Positions 24,427-31,976 of a DNA stretch of 64,000 nucleotides are shown here, one piece after another (the first letter of the stretch is position 1; every line of letters begins with the position of its first letter). Source of the stretch: Deltaproteobacteria bacterium (lineage in GTDB: Bacteria > Desulfobacterota > BSN033 > UBA1163); contig VGRY01000005.1 in NCBI GenBank assembly GCA_016875195.1, positions 51,263 through 115,262 on the forward strand, read 5' to 3'. The position numbers were made by a program, and so were the translations under genes. The notes under the pieces are model-generated. The model was given only the letters and a program-made list of their open reading frames with translations, had not been told where the DNA came from and searched no databases.

Positions 24427-25490
24427 TATTTATAGTATTTCTTTATTTCTTCCAGTATCTCCTCGGGAGGGGGCAGGGTGCCCGGTGGTTTCCCGTAAAA
24501 AAAGACCTGTGCATCCCGGTCCGCCGAAAGCTTCACATCCTCAACCATCTGCCCTGTATTTAATTCAACGGTTAAGAATCGTTTGGTCTTTTTCGAAATA
24601 TCAAATAGGGCTTTTTCGGGATAGGGGAATAGGGTGATGGGCCGAAAGAGGCCGACCTTCATCCCTTGCCCTCTTGCCATTTCCACAGCGGTTTTTGAAA
24701 CCCTTGCCATACTTCCAAAGGCGGCAATGACAAAGTGGGCGTCTTCTGTATTGACCGTTTCAAAACGGACTTCCTCTTTCTTCATCCTCTCATATTTCTG
24801 GTAAAGTTTCCAGTTATGCTCTGTCAGCTCGCCTTCCTGGAGGTAAAGTGACTTTATCTTATTCGGTTTTCTTCCCATGGTTCCGGTTAAAGCCCAATCC
24901 TTTGGTGGAAGTTCCATATGCTCCGGTATTTTGCGAACAAGAGGTTCTTTCATCTGGCCGATGAGGGCATCTCCGAGGATCATTGCCGGGTTTCTGTATT
25001 TGTCCGAAAGATCAAAAGCCAGGAAGGTCAGATCATACATCTCCTGGACAGTGGAAGGGGCAAGGACAATCATTCGATAATCTCCGTGCCCTCCGCCACG
25101 GGTGGCTTGAAAATAATCGCCCTGTGAAGCAGAGATACCTCCGAGACCAGGTCCGCTTCGAGAGATATTGACGATAACCACCGGAAGCTCACTTCCCGCC
25201 ATATAGGATAGCCCTTCCTGCATGAGTGATATGCCAGGGCTGGAGGAGGAGGACATGGCCCGGGTTCCGGTTGCAGAGGCTCCCAGAAGCAGATTGATTG
25301 AAGCGATTTCGCTTTCGGCCTGGATGAATTCTCCGCCAAGTGGAGGGAGGTGTTTAGAGAGATATTCCGGGATCTCGTTTTGAGGAGTAATGGGATATCC
25401 AAAAAAGAGACGGCATCCCGCATCAATCGCCCCCATGGCTACTGCCTCGTTTCCCCTCACTAATATTTTTTCAAAATTTTGTTCCATCAT
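24426..25490 (-). CDS. vorB: 2-oxoacid:ferredoxin oxidoreductase, alpha subunit (VorB-like)
   Basis: A 354-residue alpha subunit. The N-terminus GNEAVAMGAIDAGCRLFFGY with PITPQNEIPEYL is the catalytic domain I signature. It is followed by ATGTRAMSSSSSPGISLMQE, GGISASQGDYFQATRGGGHG and a C-terminal domain ending PPPEEILEEIKKYYK. Size and motifs match VorB (3-methyl-2-oxobutanoate:ferredoxin) and the related KorA. ATG 25490 or 25487, both after AGGAGAA, can serve as start. The gene order ferredoxin-alpha-beta-gamma fits a single four-subunit enzyme yielding acyl-CoA and reduced ferredoxin, possibly from branched-chain amino acid-derived or aryl 2-oxoacids. Confidence 0.9.
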   Translation of the reverse strand: MMEQNFEKILVRGNEAVAMGAIDAGCRLFFGYPITPQNEIPEYLSKHLPPLGGEFIQAESEIASINLLLGASATGTRAMSSSSSPGISLMQEGLSYMAGSELPVVIVNISRSGPGLGGISASQGDYFQATRGGGHGDYRMIVLAPSTVQEMYDLTFLAFDLSDKYRNPAMILGDALIGQMKEPLVRKIPEHMELPPKDWALTGTMGRKPNKIKSLYLQEGELTEHNWKLYQKYERMKKEEVRFETVNTEDAHFVIAAFGSMARVSKTAVEMARGQGMKVGLFRPITLFPYPEKALFDISKKTKRFLTVELNTGQMVEDVKLSADRDAQVFFYGKPPGTLPPPEEILEEIKKYYK

Positions 25491-25519
25491 TTCTCCTGGA
25501 GCAGTTTCTCCGTGTTACC

Positions 25520-25590
25520 CTATCTCCGCATCTCCCCATCGCCCCATCTATGTTTTAGATCTCCCCATCTCCTTATCCCCTCACCTCCCA
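25520..25590. repeat. pyrimidine-rich CTCCCCATC inverted stretch
   Basis: Tandem ATCTCCCCATC/CCTTATCCCC motifs surround TATGTTTTAGAT between the alpha subunit and ferredoxin genes. It resembles the complement of the stretch at 11333-11400. Its function is unknown. Confidence 0.4.
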
Positions 25591-25592
25591 AT

Positions 25593-25811
25593 CTATTTTC
25601 CCTTGTCCCTCCAGACCTGAATGGCCACATCTGGACAGATCTCTCCGCAGATTGCACAGCCCGTGCAGGAGCCATTATCATCCCAGACTACATAGAAGTA
25701 TCCCTGACGGTTAATCTCCTTTCCGATCCGGATTTGCTCCTTTGGGCAGGAGATGGCGCAAAGACTACATCCCTTACATCGTTCTTTATCAATTTCAATT
25801 TTAGAAGGCAT
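25593..25811 (-). CDS. 2x[4Fe-4S] ferredoxin subunit of 2-oxoacid oxidoreductase
   Basis: A 72-residue two-cluster ferredoxin, the delta subunit. The cluster ligands appear as CKGCSLCAISCP and CTGCAICGEICP, each CxxCxxCxxxCP. ATG 25811 is used because GGAAAGAG lies just upstream; a GTG one codon earlier is less well spaced. It passes electrons from the TPP site to soluble ferredoxin. It leads the alpha-beta-gamma genes in one transcript. No N-terminal extension or extra domain is present. Confidence 0.92.
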   Translation of the reverse strand: MPSKIEIDKERCKGCSLCAISCPKEQIRIGKEINRQGYFYVVWDDNGSCTGCAICGEICPDVAIQVWRDKGK

Positions 25812-25822
25812 CACTCTTTCCT

Positions 25823-25976
25823 AATAAATCCGAATATCGAAATCCGAAGCACGAAACAATTTCAAATGTCCGAAATACAAAATTTAATATAACAAATTCT
25901 TAGAAACGTTTGGGACATTCGATATTTGATAATTCGGGTTTGTTTCGAAATTCGATATTCGAATTTCGGATTTTCC
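25823..25976. repeat. TTCGAA-rich operon-junction repeat, copy 7
   Basis: Lies between the CoA-transferase gene and the ferredoxin gene. Left arm AATCCGAATATCGAAATCC, GAAGCACGAAACAAT; right arm GATAATTCGGGTTTGTTTCG, ATTCGATATTCGAATTTCGG. Like copy 2, its GAAGCACGAA end points against the direction of the genes. Confidence 0.85.
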
Positions 25977-25981
25977 TATTG

Positions 25982-27181
25982 TTAGATTGCTTTCAATTCC
26001 TTAAACCTCTCAATATCCCTTTCAGTATATCCTATTCCCTTTAACACTTCGAGGGTATGTTCACCCCATTCGGGAGAAGGGGCTGGAGTGGTAAACGGGA
26101 AAAGAGAGGACTTGATGGGATTGCCGACCTGCTGCACTCTTCCCTCGACTGGATGATCATATTCGATGAGCATCTTTCGATGGAGGACATGGGAATGCTG
26201 AAAAACCTCGTCGAGTGTGAGGATGGGTTCACAGCAGGCATCGACCTCCTTTAAAAAATCCGTCCACTCTTTCTGGGTTTTGCTCATAAAAAGGGTTTTG
26301 ATTTCTTCAATGATTCGACTCCGTTCCTCTCCCTCTATAAATTGCTTCGGGATGAGGCCATCTTTTCCCACGGCTTTACAGAAATTCTTCCAGAATTTCG
26401 GCTCTAACGCTCCCAGAGACATGTATCTTCCGTCCTTCGTGGGGTAGACCTGATAGCAGGCATACCTTCCCGACAGATGCATTTCTCCTCTTATAGGGAG
26501 TTTTTGATCTGCCAAATATTGACCTGCATGGATGGAGAGCCAGGAGAGAACGCCATCGTGCATGGCTACGTCAAGGTGTTGTCCCTCCCCTGTTTTTTGG
26601 CGATGGACAGCGGCAGCTAAAATGGCTAAAACAGCCATCAATGCCCCAGCGCCAATATCCGCGATCTGAACACCCGGGATGAGTGGGCCAGTCTCTTTTG
26701 TTCCGGTCAATTCAAGAATGCCTCCGAGGCCGATATAATTAATATCGTGGCCAGATCGATCTCGATAGGGTCCATCCTGCCCATATCCAGAAAGGGAGCA
26801 TAAAATCACTCCCGGGTTTCTCTTTTTTAGTTCCTGGTATCCGATCCCAAGGCGATCCATTACTCCAGGTCTGAAACCTTCCAAAACAATATCATAGGTT
26901 TCGATCAATTTATAAAAAATCCTCCTTCCCTCTTCGACCTTGAGGTTGAGGATCATACTCTTCTTATTCCGGTTCAGGGCAAGGAAATAAGCTCCATTAT
27001 TCTTTCGGATTGAGCCCATCATGCGCATATAATCCCCCTGCTCGGGATCTTCAACCTTTAGCACTTCCATGCCAAGGTCAGCAAGGAGAAGGGTGCAGTA
27101 AGGCCCAGGCAAAAGCCTTGAAAGATCAAGCATTTTCAGGCCTGTAAGGGGGCCAGAAGCCCCTCCATTTTTGAGCTCCAT
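25982..27181 (-). CDS. CaiB/BaiF family III CoA-transferase
   Basis: A 399-residue class III CoA-transferase. It opens with LTGLKMLDLSRLLPGPYCTL, then LADLGMEVLKVEDPEQGDYM. The catalytic Asp lies in SGHDINYIGLGGILE. The C-terminal half has DVAMHDGVLSWLS. Enzymes of this class move CoA between carboxylic acids or racemise 2-methylacyl-CoA (alpha-methylacyl-CoA racemase is a close relative in sequence). It is upstream of the oxidoreductase genes in the same direction and may activate the same acid or recycle its CoA ester. No clear ribosome site precedes the ATG. Confidence 0.87.
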   Translation of the reverse strand: MELKNGGASGPLTGLKMLDLSRLLPGPYCTLLLADLGMEVLKVEDPEQGDYMRMMGSIRKNNGAYFLALNRNKKSMILNLKVEEGRRIFYKLIETYDIVLEGFRPGVMDRLGIGYQELKKRNPGVILCSLSGYGQDGPYRDRSGHDINYIGLGGILELTGTKETGPLIPGVQIADIGAGALMAVLAILAAAVHRQKTGEGQHLDVAMHDGVLSWLSIHAGQYLADQKLPIRGEMHLSGRYACYQVYPTKDGRYMSLGALEPKFWKNFCKAVGKDGLIPKQFIEGEERSRIIEEIKTLFMSKTQKEWTDFLKEVDACCEPILTLDEVFQHSHVLHRKMLIEYDHPVEGRVQQVGNPIKSSLFPFTTPAPSPEWGEHTLEVLKGIGYTERDIERFKELKAI

Positions 27182-27468
27182 AAATTTTAAATAACATATT
27201 GGTTTTTAAAAGAAAAGGCTTCCCCCGGGTTCGTTTAGCGGTAACGGTGACGATGCCCGTATCGTTTTAAAAAGGTTACGTCTGTCGTGTTTAATTCTTT
27301 TAAACTTAACCGTTACCGAATCACGAAACGGGCTTCGTTCCCGTAACCTTTCCCAACCCTCTGGGGTATTTTGGATGCAAGAAATACCTCTTGACGAGAA
27401 ACTTTAAGGGTGATATTCAATGACCTAAAATAAATCAAATATTATGAATCTGAAAAAGGGGGGCGACA
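27182..27468. other. divergent intergenic region with GGTAACG/CGTTACC repeats
   Basis: No gene is seen. The region separates two divergent genes. It contains GTTTAGCGGTAACGGTGACG, AAAAAGGTTACGTCTGTCG, ACTTAACCGTTACCGAATC and CGGGCTTCGTTCCCGTAACC, which pair as overlapping inverted repeats. A related AACGGTAACGAGG lies at 11.3 kb. A possible promoter for the plus-strand gene lies at its right end. Confidence 0.5.
27391..27419 (+). promoter_or_regulatory. possible sigma-70 promoter of acetoacetyl-CoA synthetase
   Basis: TTGACG (27391-27396), 17 bases, then TATTCA (27414-27419), about 50 bases before the start codon. Both hexamers match four to five of six consensus positions, so this is only a candidate. 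Confidence 0.4.
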
Positions 27469-29670
27469 ATGAAAAAGAGCGCAAAAGGGAAAGCGAAAAG
27501 GACACAGAAGCCTGCTAAAAAGATTGCTAAAAAACCTTTAAAAAAGATCTTGAAGAAACCCTTAAAGACGATTGCGAAGAAAGTCTCTAAAAAGCTTTCC
27601 AAAAAACCAGTAAAAAAACCAGCAAGAAAACCAATCGCAAAACCATCACGGAAACCATTGAAGAAGGTTTCAATTAAACCTGTGGCCGTCACTATGGCAC
27701 CCATAAAAAGTACAAAGACTCCTCTGTGGGTACCTACTCCGGATAAGATTAAAAACGCCAACATTACCCGCTTCATTGATTTTGTGAACCGTAAGCATGG
27801 ACAACAATTTAGAACGTTTGATGACTTATATCAGTGGTCTGTTGATTCGATCCCTGATTTCTGGGCAGCCATCTGGGAATTTACAGAAGTCAAAGCCTCA
27901 AAAAAGTGGGACCGAATCGTAGATGACCTGAAGAAGTTTCCGGGGACAGTCTGGTTTCCTGGAGCGCGGCTCAATTTTGCAGAGAACCTCCTGCGGTATC
28001 AAGATGACCGGTTGGCTTTTATCTTCAAAGGGGAGACCCAGAAATATGCGACCATGACTTACAGAGAACTTTATTACACGGTGGCACGGTTGGCCAAATC
28101 CTTTTGTGAGATAGGCATCCAGCCTGGAGACCGGATCGCAGGTTATATGCCGAATATGATGGAGACGACCATCGGCATGTTAGCGGCAACCAGCGTCGGA
28201 GCAGTCTGGTCGTCCTGTGCGACTGACATCGGGTCGCAGGCGGCACTGGACCGGCTGGGACAAATCGAGCCCAAGGTCTTGATTTCAGTGGATGGCTATT
28301 TTTACAAGGCAAAACCTTTCAACACCCTTGGGAATGTAGCCGAAGTTGCCAAAGGTATTCCTTCACTCAAAAAGGTTGTCATCGTTTCGTATACGGGGAA
28401 TAAGCCGGATATAGGAAATATTCCCAATGCTGTCCATTATGAGGACTTCCTGGCTCCGGAGATGGAGCCGGACCTTCAATTTGAACAGCTGCCGTTTGAC
28501 CATCCGCTCTACATCATGTTTTCCTCTGGAACGACTGGCAAGCCTAAATGCATGGTACAGGGGGCAGGGGGGATTTTGCTCCATCATCTGAAAGAGTTAA
28601 TCCTCCATAGCGATCTCAGGCGTGACGACAAGGTCTTTTACATTACGACCTGCAGCTGGATGATGTGGAACTGGCTGATGTCCACCCTTGGCGTGGGCGC
28701 TACTATTGTTTTGTATGACGGCAACCCAAACTATCCTGATGCCTATGCCATGTGGAAGTTGGTTCAGGATGAAAAGATCACTTTCTTCGGCCTCAGCGCA
28801 AGTTATATCAACTATCTCAGGGGCGAAGGGATTCAGCCCGGGAAGAATTGCGATCTCTCTTCTCTGAGAGAAATTTCCCAGACAGGATCGGTTCTGTCGG
28901 CAGAAGGTTTTGAATGGGTTTACAGGGAGGTGAAGAAGGACCTCCATTTTAATTCTATCTCCGGTGGCACGGACATCAATGGCTGTTTTGCCGTTGGCAG
29001 CCCGATTCAACGTGTCTATGCAGGCGAGCTTCAGGGCCCGGGTCTGGGCATGAAGGTGAAGGCTTACGATGAGAATGGCATGCCTGTTTGGGATAAGGAG
29101 GGAGAATTAGTTTGCGAAGCTCCTGCCCCCTGCATGCCTCTCTATTTCTGGAACGATCCGGATGGGGAAAAATACAAATCCGCCTACTTTGACTACTACC
29201 CTGGTATCTGGCGGCATGGCGACTACGTGGTGATGCATAGGGACACGGGTGGGATCACCTTCTATGGGCGATCGGATGCCGTATTAAAACCCTCCGGAGT
29301 CCGGATCGGGACGGCTGAAATTTATAATGTGGTGGAGAGGATTGAAGGGATTGCTGACAGCCTTGCCATTGGACAGAACTGGGAAGGTGAACAGCGAATT
29401 ATCCTCTTTGTGAAACTGGCGCCGAATGTTCAGTTGACGGATGGGTTGAAAGATATTGTCAAGAAGACACTTCGTGAAAAGGCTTCTCCGCGCCATGTGC
29501 CGGCGATCATCATGGAGATGCCGAGCGCACCTTACACCATGAATATGAAGAAGGTGGAGAGCGCGGTTACCAATATCATCCACGGAAGGCCGGTGCTGAA
29601 CCGTGATGCATTGAGCAACCCTGAAGTTCTGGACTATTTTGAGAAGATCGTTCCGGAGCTGCAGAAGTAA
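27469..29670 (+). CDS. acetoacetyl-CoA synthetase with N-terminal histone-H1-like basic tail
   Basis: A 733-residue protein. Residues about 80-733 form a complete acetoacetate-CoA ligase: PLWVPTPDKIKNANITRF at the start, the FSSGTTGKPKCMVQG P-loop (about 347-361), TTCSWMMWNWLMS, GGTDINGCFAVGSP and a C-terminal Lys in YTMNMKKVESAV. It makes acetoacetyl-CoA from acetoacetate, ATP and CoA. Residues 1-75 are a Lys/Pro/Ala repeat (KKPxKK, KKPARKPIAKPSRKP) like histone H1 or AlgP tails, not part of the family. The GGGGGG ribosome site lies before the first Met, and the later in-frame ATG at 27694 has none, so the tail is probably translated. Its role, such as nucleic acid or polyphosphate binding, is unknown. 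Confidence 0.9.
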   Translation: MKKSAKGKAKRTQKPAKKIAKKPLKKILKKPLKTIAKKVSKKLSKKPVKKPARKPIAKPSRKPLKKVSIKPVAVTMAPIKSTKTPLWVPTPDKIKNANITRFIDFVNRKHGQQFRTFDDLYQWSVDSIPDFWAAIWEFTEVKASKKWDRIVDDLKKFPGTVWFPGARLNFAENLLRYQDDRLAFIFKGETQKYATMTYRELYYTVARLAKSFCEIGIQPGDRIAGYMPNMMETTIGMLAATSVGAVWSSCATDIGSQAALDRLGQIEPKVLISVDGYFYKAKPFNTLGNVAEVAKGIPSLKKVVIVSYTGNKPDIGNIPNAVHYEDFLAPEMEPDLQFEQLPFDHPLYIMFSSGTTGKPKCMVQGAGGILLHHLKELILHSDLRRDDKVFYITTCSWMMWNWLMSTLGVGATIVLYDGNPNYPDAYAMWKLVQDEKITFFGLSASYINYLRGEGIQPGKNCDLSSLREISQTGSVLSAEGFEWVYREVKKDLHFNSISGGTDINGCFAVGSPIQRVYAGELQGPGLGMKVKAYDENGMPVWDKEGELVCEAPAPCMPLYFWNDPDGEKYKSAYFDYYPGIWRHGDYVVMHRDTGGITFYGRSDAVLKPSGVRIGTAEIYNVVERIEGIADSLAIGQNWEGEQRIILFVKLAPNVQLTDGLKDIVKKTLREKASPRHVPAIIMEMPSAPYTMNMKKVESAVTNIIHGRPVLNRDALSNPEVLDYFEKIVPELQK

Positions 29671-29678
29671 AATGATAA

Positions 29679-29774
29679 AGGGTTCAAGGATTCTAGGATT
29701 CAAGGGTTCCAGTTGGGGTTTCAATTTTAACTAAGATTCCTCGACCCCTTGACTCCTTGACCCCTCGAACCCTT
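29679..29774. repeat. GGGTTCAAGGATTC inverted repeat, copy 2
   Basis: GGGTTCAAGGATTCTAGG begins 9 bases after the synthetase stop and is mirrored by GATTCCTCGACCCCTTGAC and CCCCTCGAACCC. It matches the element at 16332-16415 and could end transcription. Confidence 0.75.
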
Positions 29775-29812
29775 ATTATTTTAGGTTCTTCAAGCTTTGG
29801 TATGAGTGCTTT

Positions 29813-29852
29813 TCCCCCTCTTAAGGATAAGAGGGGGGAGGGGGAGTTATAA
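29813..29852. repeat. CCCCC/GGGGG extragenic inverted repeat, copy 3
   Basis: CCCCCTCTTA and TAAGAGGGGGGAGGGGGAGT form a hairpin followed by TATAA. It lies in the gap before the aldo/keto reductase. Confidence 0.6.
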
Positions 29853-29910
29853 GGGGAGGTTACCCACTCAATTCCTGGATGAACCTTATGTTAACAGGAG
29901 GTTTGTAAAG

Positions 29911-30954
29911 ATGAAGTATCGTTTTCTTGGGTCTTCCGGATTGCTTGTTTCACGTATTTCTCTTGGAACGATGACCTTTGGGGTGGGTGACTGGGGTTGT
30001 GATGAGAAGGAAGCCCATCTGATCATGAGAAAGTATATTGATGCAGGTGGAAACTTTCTCGATGGTGCGGATGTGTATGCAGGCGGAAAAGCAGAAGAGA
30101 TCATCGGAAGATTTCTACCGACGGTCCAGCGGGACAATCTCATCATCGCTTCAAAATGCTATTTCCCAGTAGGAACCCTGCCCAACAACTATGGACTCTC
30201 CAGAAAGCATATCATCACTTCATGTGAGGCGAGCCTGAAGCGGTTGAAGACCGATTATATCGATCTCTATTATCTCCACGGCCCTGACCCTGTTACCTCT
30301 CTGGAGGAGACAATGCGAACCCTCAACGATCTGGTCAAGCAGGGGAAGATCCGTTACCTGGGGTGCAGCAATCTATTTTCCTGGCAAATCGCCAAGGCCA
30401 ATGGTATCTCCGCACAGATGAACTTTGAAAAGCTTGTTGCCGGCCAGTATATATACAATCTGGTCCACCGCGAGTTGGAAAGAGAAGTCATCCCTGCTGC
30501 TGTGGATTCTGGACTGGGGATTGTATGCTACAGCCCTATCGGGGGCGGCCTCCTCACCGGCAAGTACAAAGGGATGACTGAACCAGCCAAGGGGACGCGA
30601 TTCTCTTTTCGAACTCAGATCGATGGACCCAGGTTTTGGCATGCGAAGGGTTTCAAGACGGTAGAAGTTCTGGAACAAGTTTCATCGGAATGTGGAATTT
30701 CAATGCTCAAGCTTGCCATCGGTTGGTTATTAAAACGCAAGTTTGCCACGTCAGTGATCATCGGTGTTAAAAACCAGGAGCAACTTGGAATGAACATGGA
30801 GATGGGGGACTGGGATATTCCGGACGATATCTGGAAGATACTCGAAGAAAAGACAAGACCGGAGGAAGAGTACTTAACCTGGTTCAATAAAATGAACTAC
30901 GAGCGGTTCTTTAACGCGGCAGAATTTCACGACGAAAAAACTGAGCTCCCCTAA
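29911..30954 (+). CDS. aldo/keto reductase (1)
   Basis: A 347-residue aldo/keto reductase of the AKR TIM-barrel superfamily. Catalytic residues are seen as Asp and Tyr in DGADVYAGGKAEEIIG, Lys in IIASKCYFP and His in YYLHGPDP. The C-terminal NADPH-binding part has VIIGVKNQEQL. The start at 29911 follows AGGAGG eight bases upstream; a longer frame would be translated from the repeat at 29813. It belongs with the YghZ/Kv-beta-like branch that reduces aldehydes or ketones. It has an unusual acidic/aromatic C-terminal extension beyond the barrel. The substrate is unknown. Confidence 0.87.
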   Translation: MKYRFLGSSGLLVSRISLGTMTFGVGDWGCDEKEAHLIMRKYIDAGGNFLDGADVYAGGKAEEIIGRFLPTVQRDNLIIASKCYFPVGTLPNNYGLSRKHIITSCEASLKRLKTDYIDLYYLHGPDPVTSLEETMRTLNDLVKQGKIRYLGCSNLFSWQIAKANGISAQMNFEKLVAGQYIYNLVHRELEREVIPAAVDSGLGIVCYSPIGGGLLTGKYKGMTEPAKGTRFSFRTQIDGPRFWHAKGFKTVEVLEQVSSECGISMLKLAIGWLLKRKFATSVIIGVKNQEQLGMNMEMGDWDIPDDIWKILEEKTRPEEEYLTWFNKMNYERFFNAAEFHDEKTELP

Positions 30955-31265
30955 GGTTGCAAAAGATATGATTTGGCTATATAGGCATCGTCAATTGTCA
31001 TGGTAAGTTCTTCCTGTAACATACATGATTGAACTCTGACCTGGAATTGAAGATTTCCAACAGATATCTTCAATCGAGGTAGGGTGCATATAGTGGCAAG
31101 AAATCCTCGGTTTTGAAGATCCCAAAGACGCTCATTATTAGGGTGGTTCCATACTGACTTCTTTCCTGAAATTTTCTATTCCCTAATTTTAAGAAACGGT
31201 GTATATTACAATCAAAATATAAAAGCAGCTTTAAATTAAGTTAGGCTATAAGAACCCGATAGGAT
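30955..31265. other. intergenic region without a clear gene
   Basis: About 310 AT-rich bases. GAAGATTTCCAACAGATATCTTC forms a small inverted pair near 31046-31071. A minus-strand frame over its first ~130 bases reads like a short decayed peptide but has no ribosome site or recognisable domain. A promoter for the small gene pair at 31266 probably lies near the right end. Confidence 0.4.
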
Positions 31266-31499
31266 ATGAACTTCGAGATCATCGGTGAAATCCAGTGGGA
31301 CGAAACAATTGCTTCAGGTCGCAGTACTCGAGAGCTGCGGAGGCTGAATCGCATTTATGGGAAGACGACCTGGCGAAAACGGAAAGGAATTGCTAAAATT
31401 AGATTGGAAGATGGGAAAGTTAGGCTTGCAGAACTCCACTGGTATGAAGGCCATGGCAAGGGAAGAAAGGAAACTAAAATTAAAAAATATTTGGAGTAA
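31266..31499 (+). CDS. small conserved protein, first of a linked pair
   Basis: A 77-residue basic protein beginning MNFEIIGEIQWDETIASG and ending in a Lys-rich tail (GKGRKETKIKKYLE). It has a WRKRKGIAKIRLEDG stretch and a conserved-looking ELHWYEGHG. I recall similar short proteins encoded as neighbours in several anaerobes but know of no assigned function. It is followed 6 bases later by a second small gene. The size, basic charge and pairing are like a toxin-antitoxin or inhibitor-partner unit, but no catalytic motif is visible. Confidence 0.7.
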   Translation: MNFEIIGEIQWDETIASGRSTRELRRLNRIYGKTTWRKRKGIAKIRLEDGKVRLAELHWYEGHGKGRKETKIKKYLE

Positions 31500-31505
31500 A
31501 AACCA

Positions 31506-31727
31506 ATGAAACAAAAATTTTTGATTTGCATTGACAATGAGGGTTACGAGGCATCCTTGGAAATACGAAAGCTGTATGAGACAATTCAAGATAAGGAGGC
31601 TGAGCGTCATAACCAGGTGAGAATCATTGACGAGTCCGGAGAGGATTATCTTTACCCCTCCAGGTTCTTTGCACCTGTTAGGCTTTCAATGCAAACAAAA
31701 AATAGAATTCTCGAAAAAGCAGTTTAA
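31506..31727 (+). CDS. small conserved protein, second of a linked pair
   Basis: A 73-residue protein, more acidic than its partner: KQKFLICIDNEGYEASLEIR, then LYETIQDKEAERHNQ and RIIDESGEDYLYPSRFF. The pattern CIDNEGYEASLE...IDESGEDYLYP looks like a small beta-rich fold. Proteins of this kind are often annotated hypothetical and found next to the preceding type. It overlaps no other gene, and a 6-base gap implies cotranscription. No DNA-binding motif is visible. An antitoxin role is only a guess. Confidence 0.7.
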   Translation: MKQKFLICIDNEGYEASLEIRKLYETIQDKEAERHNQVRIIDESGEDYLYPSRFFAPVRLSMQTKNRILEKAV

Positions 31728-31976
31728 CTGCATCAACCGAACACGGCTAAGCCACGTCCGTTTTTGGCATTGTTGATTGTGTGCGTAGGTTATGCAGATT
31801 GTTAAACTCTTTTTCTAATGGAATTCATTAATCCTTGATGTTGGCCTTTCTTCACTTTTTGTGAGCATTAGCCGGAAGGTGAGCCAAAACTCCGTTTTTC
31901 ATTACACACTGCTATCTATTCTCTGTTTCCAGACACTTTAAAATTTTTCAATTTGATTCTCATATATTGAACCAGT

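Noticed and set aside
6021..25976. CRISPR array from the recurrent repeats
   Set aside because: Copies are kilobases apart, long, variable and palindromic, with genes between them; no regular spacers and no cas genes.
27435..27776. Open frame on the minus strand opposite the synthetase N-terminus
   Set aside because: It is the complement of a Lys/Pro codon repeat and reads as Phe/Leu/Gly low complexity with no ribosome site.
30951..31090. Short minus-strand coding remnant after aldo/keto reductase 1
   Set aside because: A frame of about 45 codons reads like protein but has no ribosome site, no recognisable domain and overlaps the reductase stop. Too weak to annotate.
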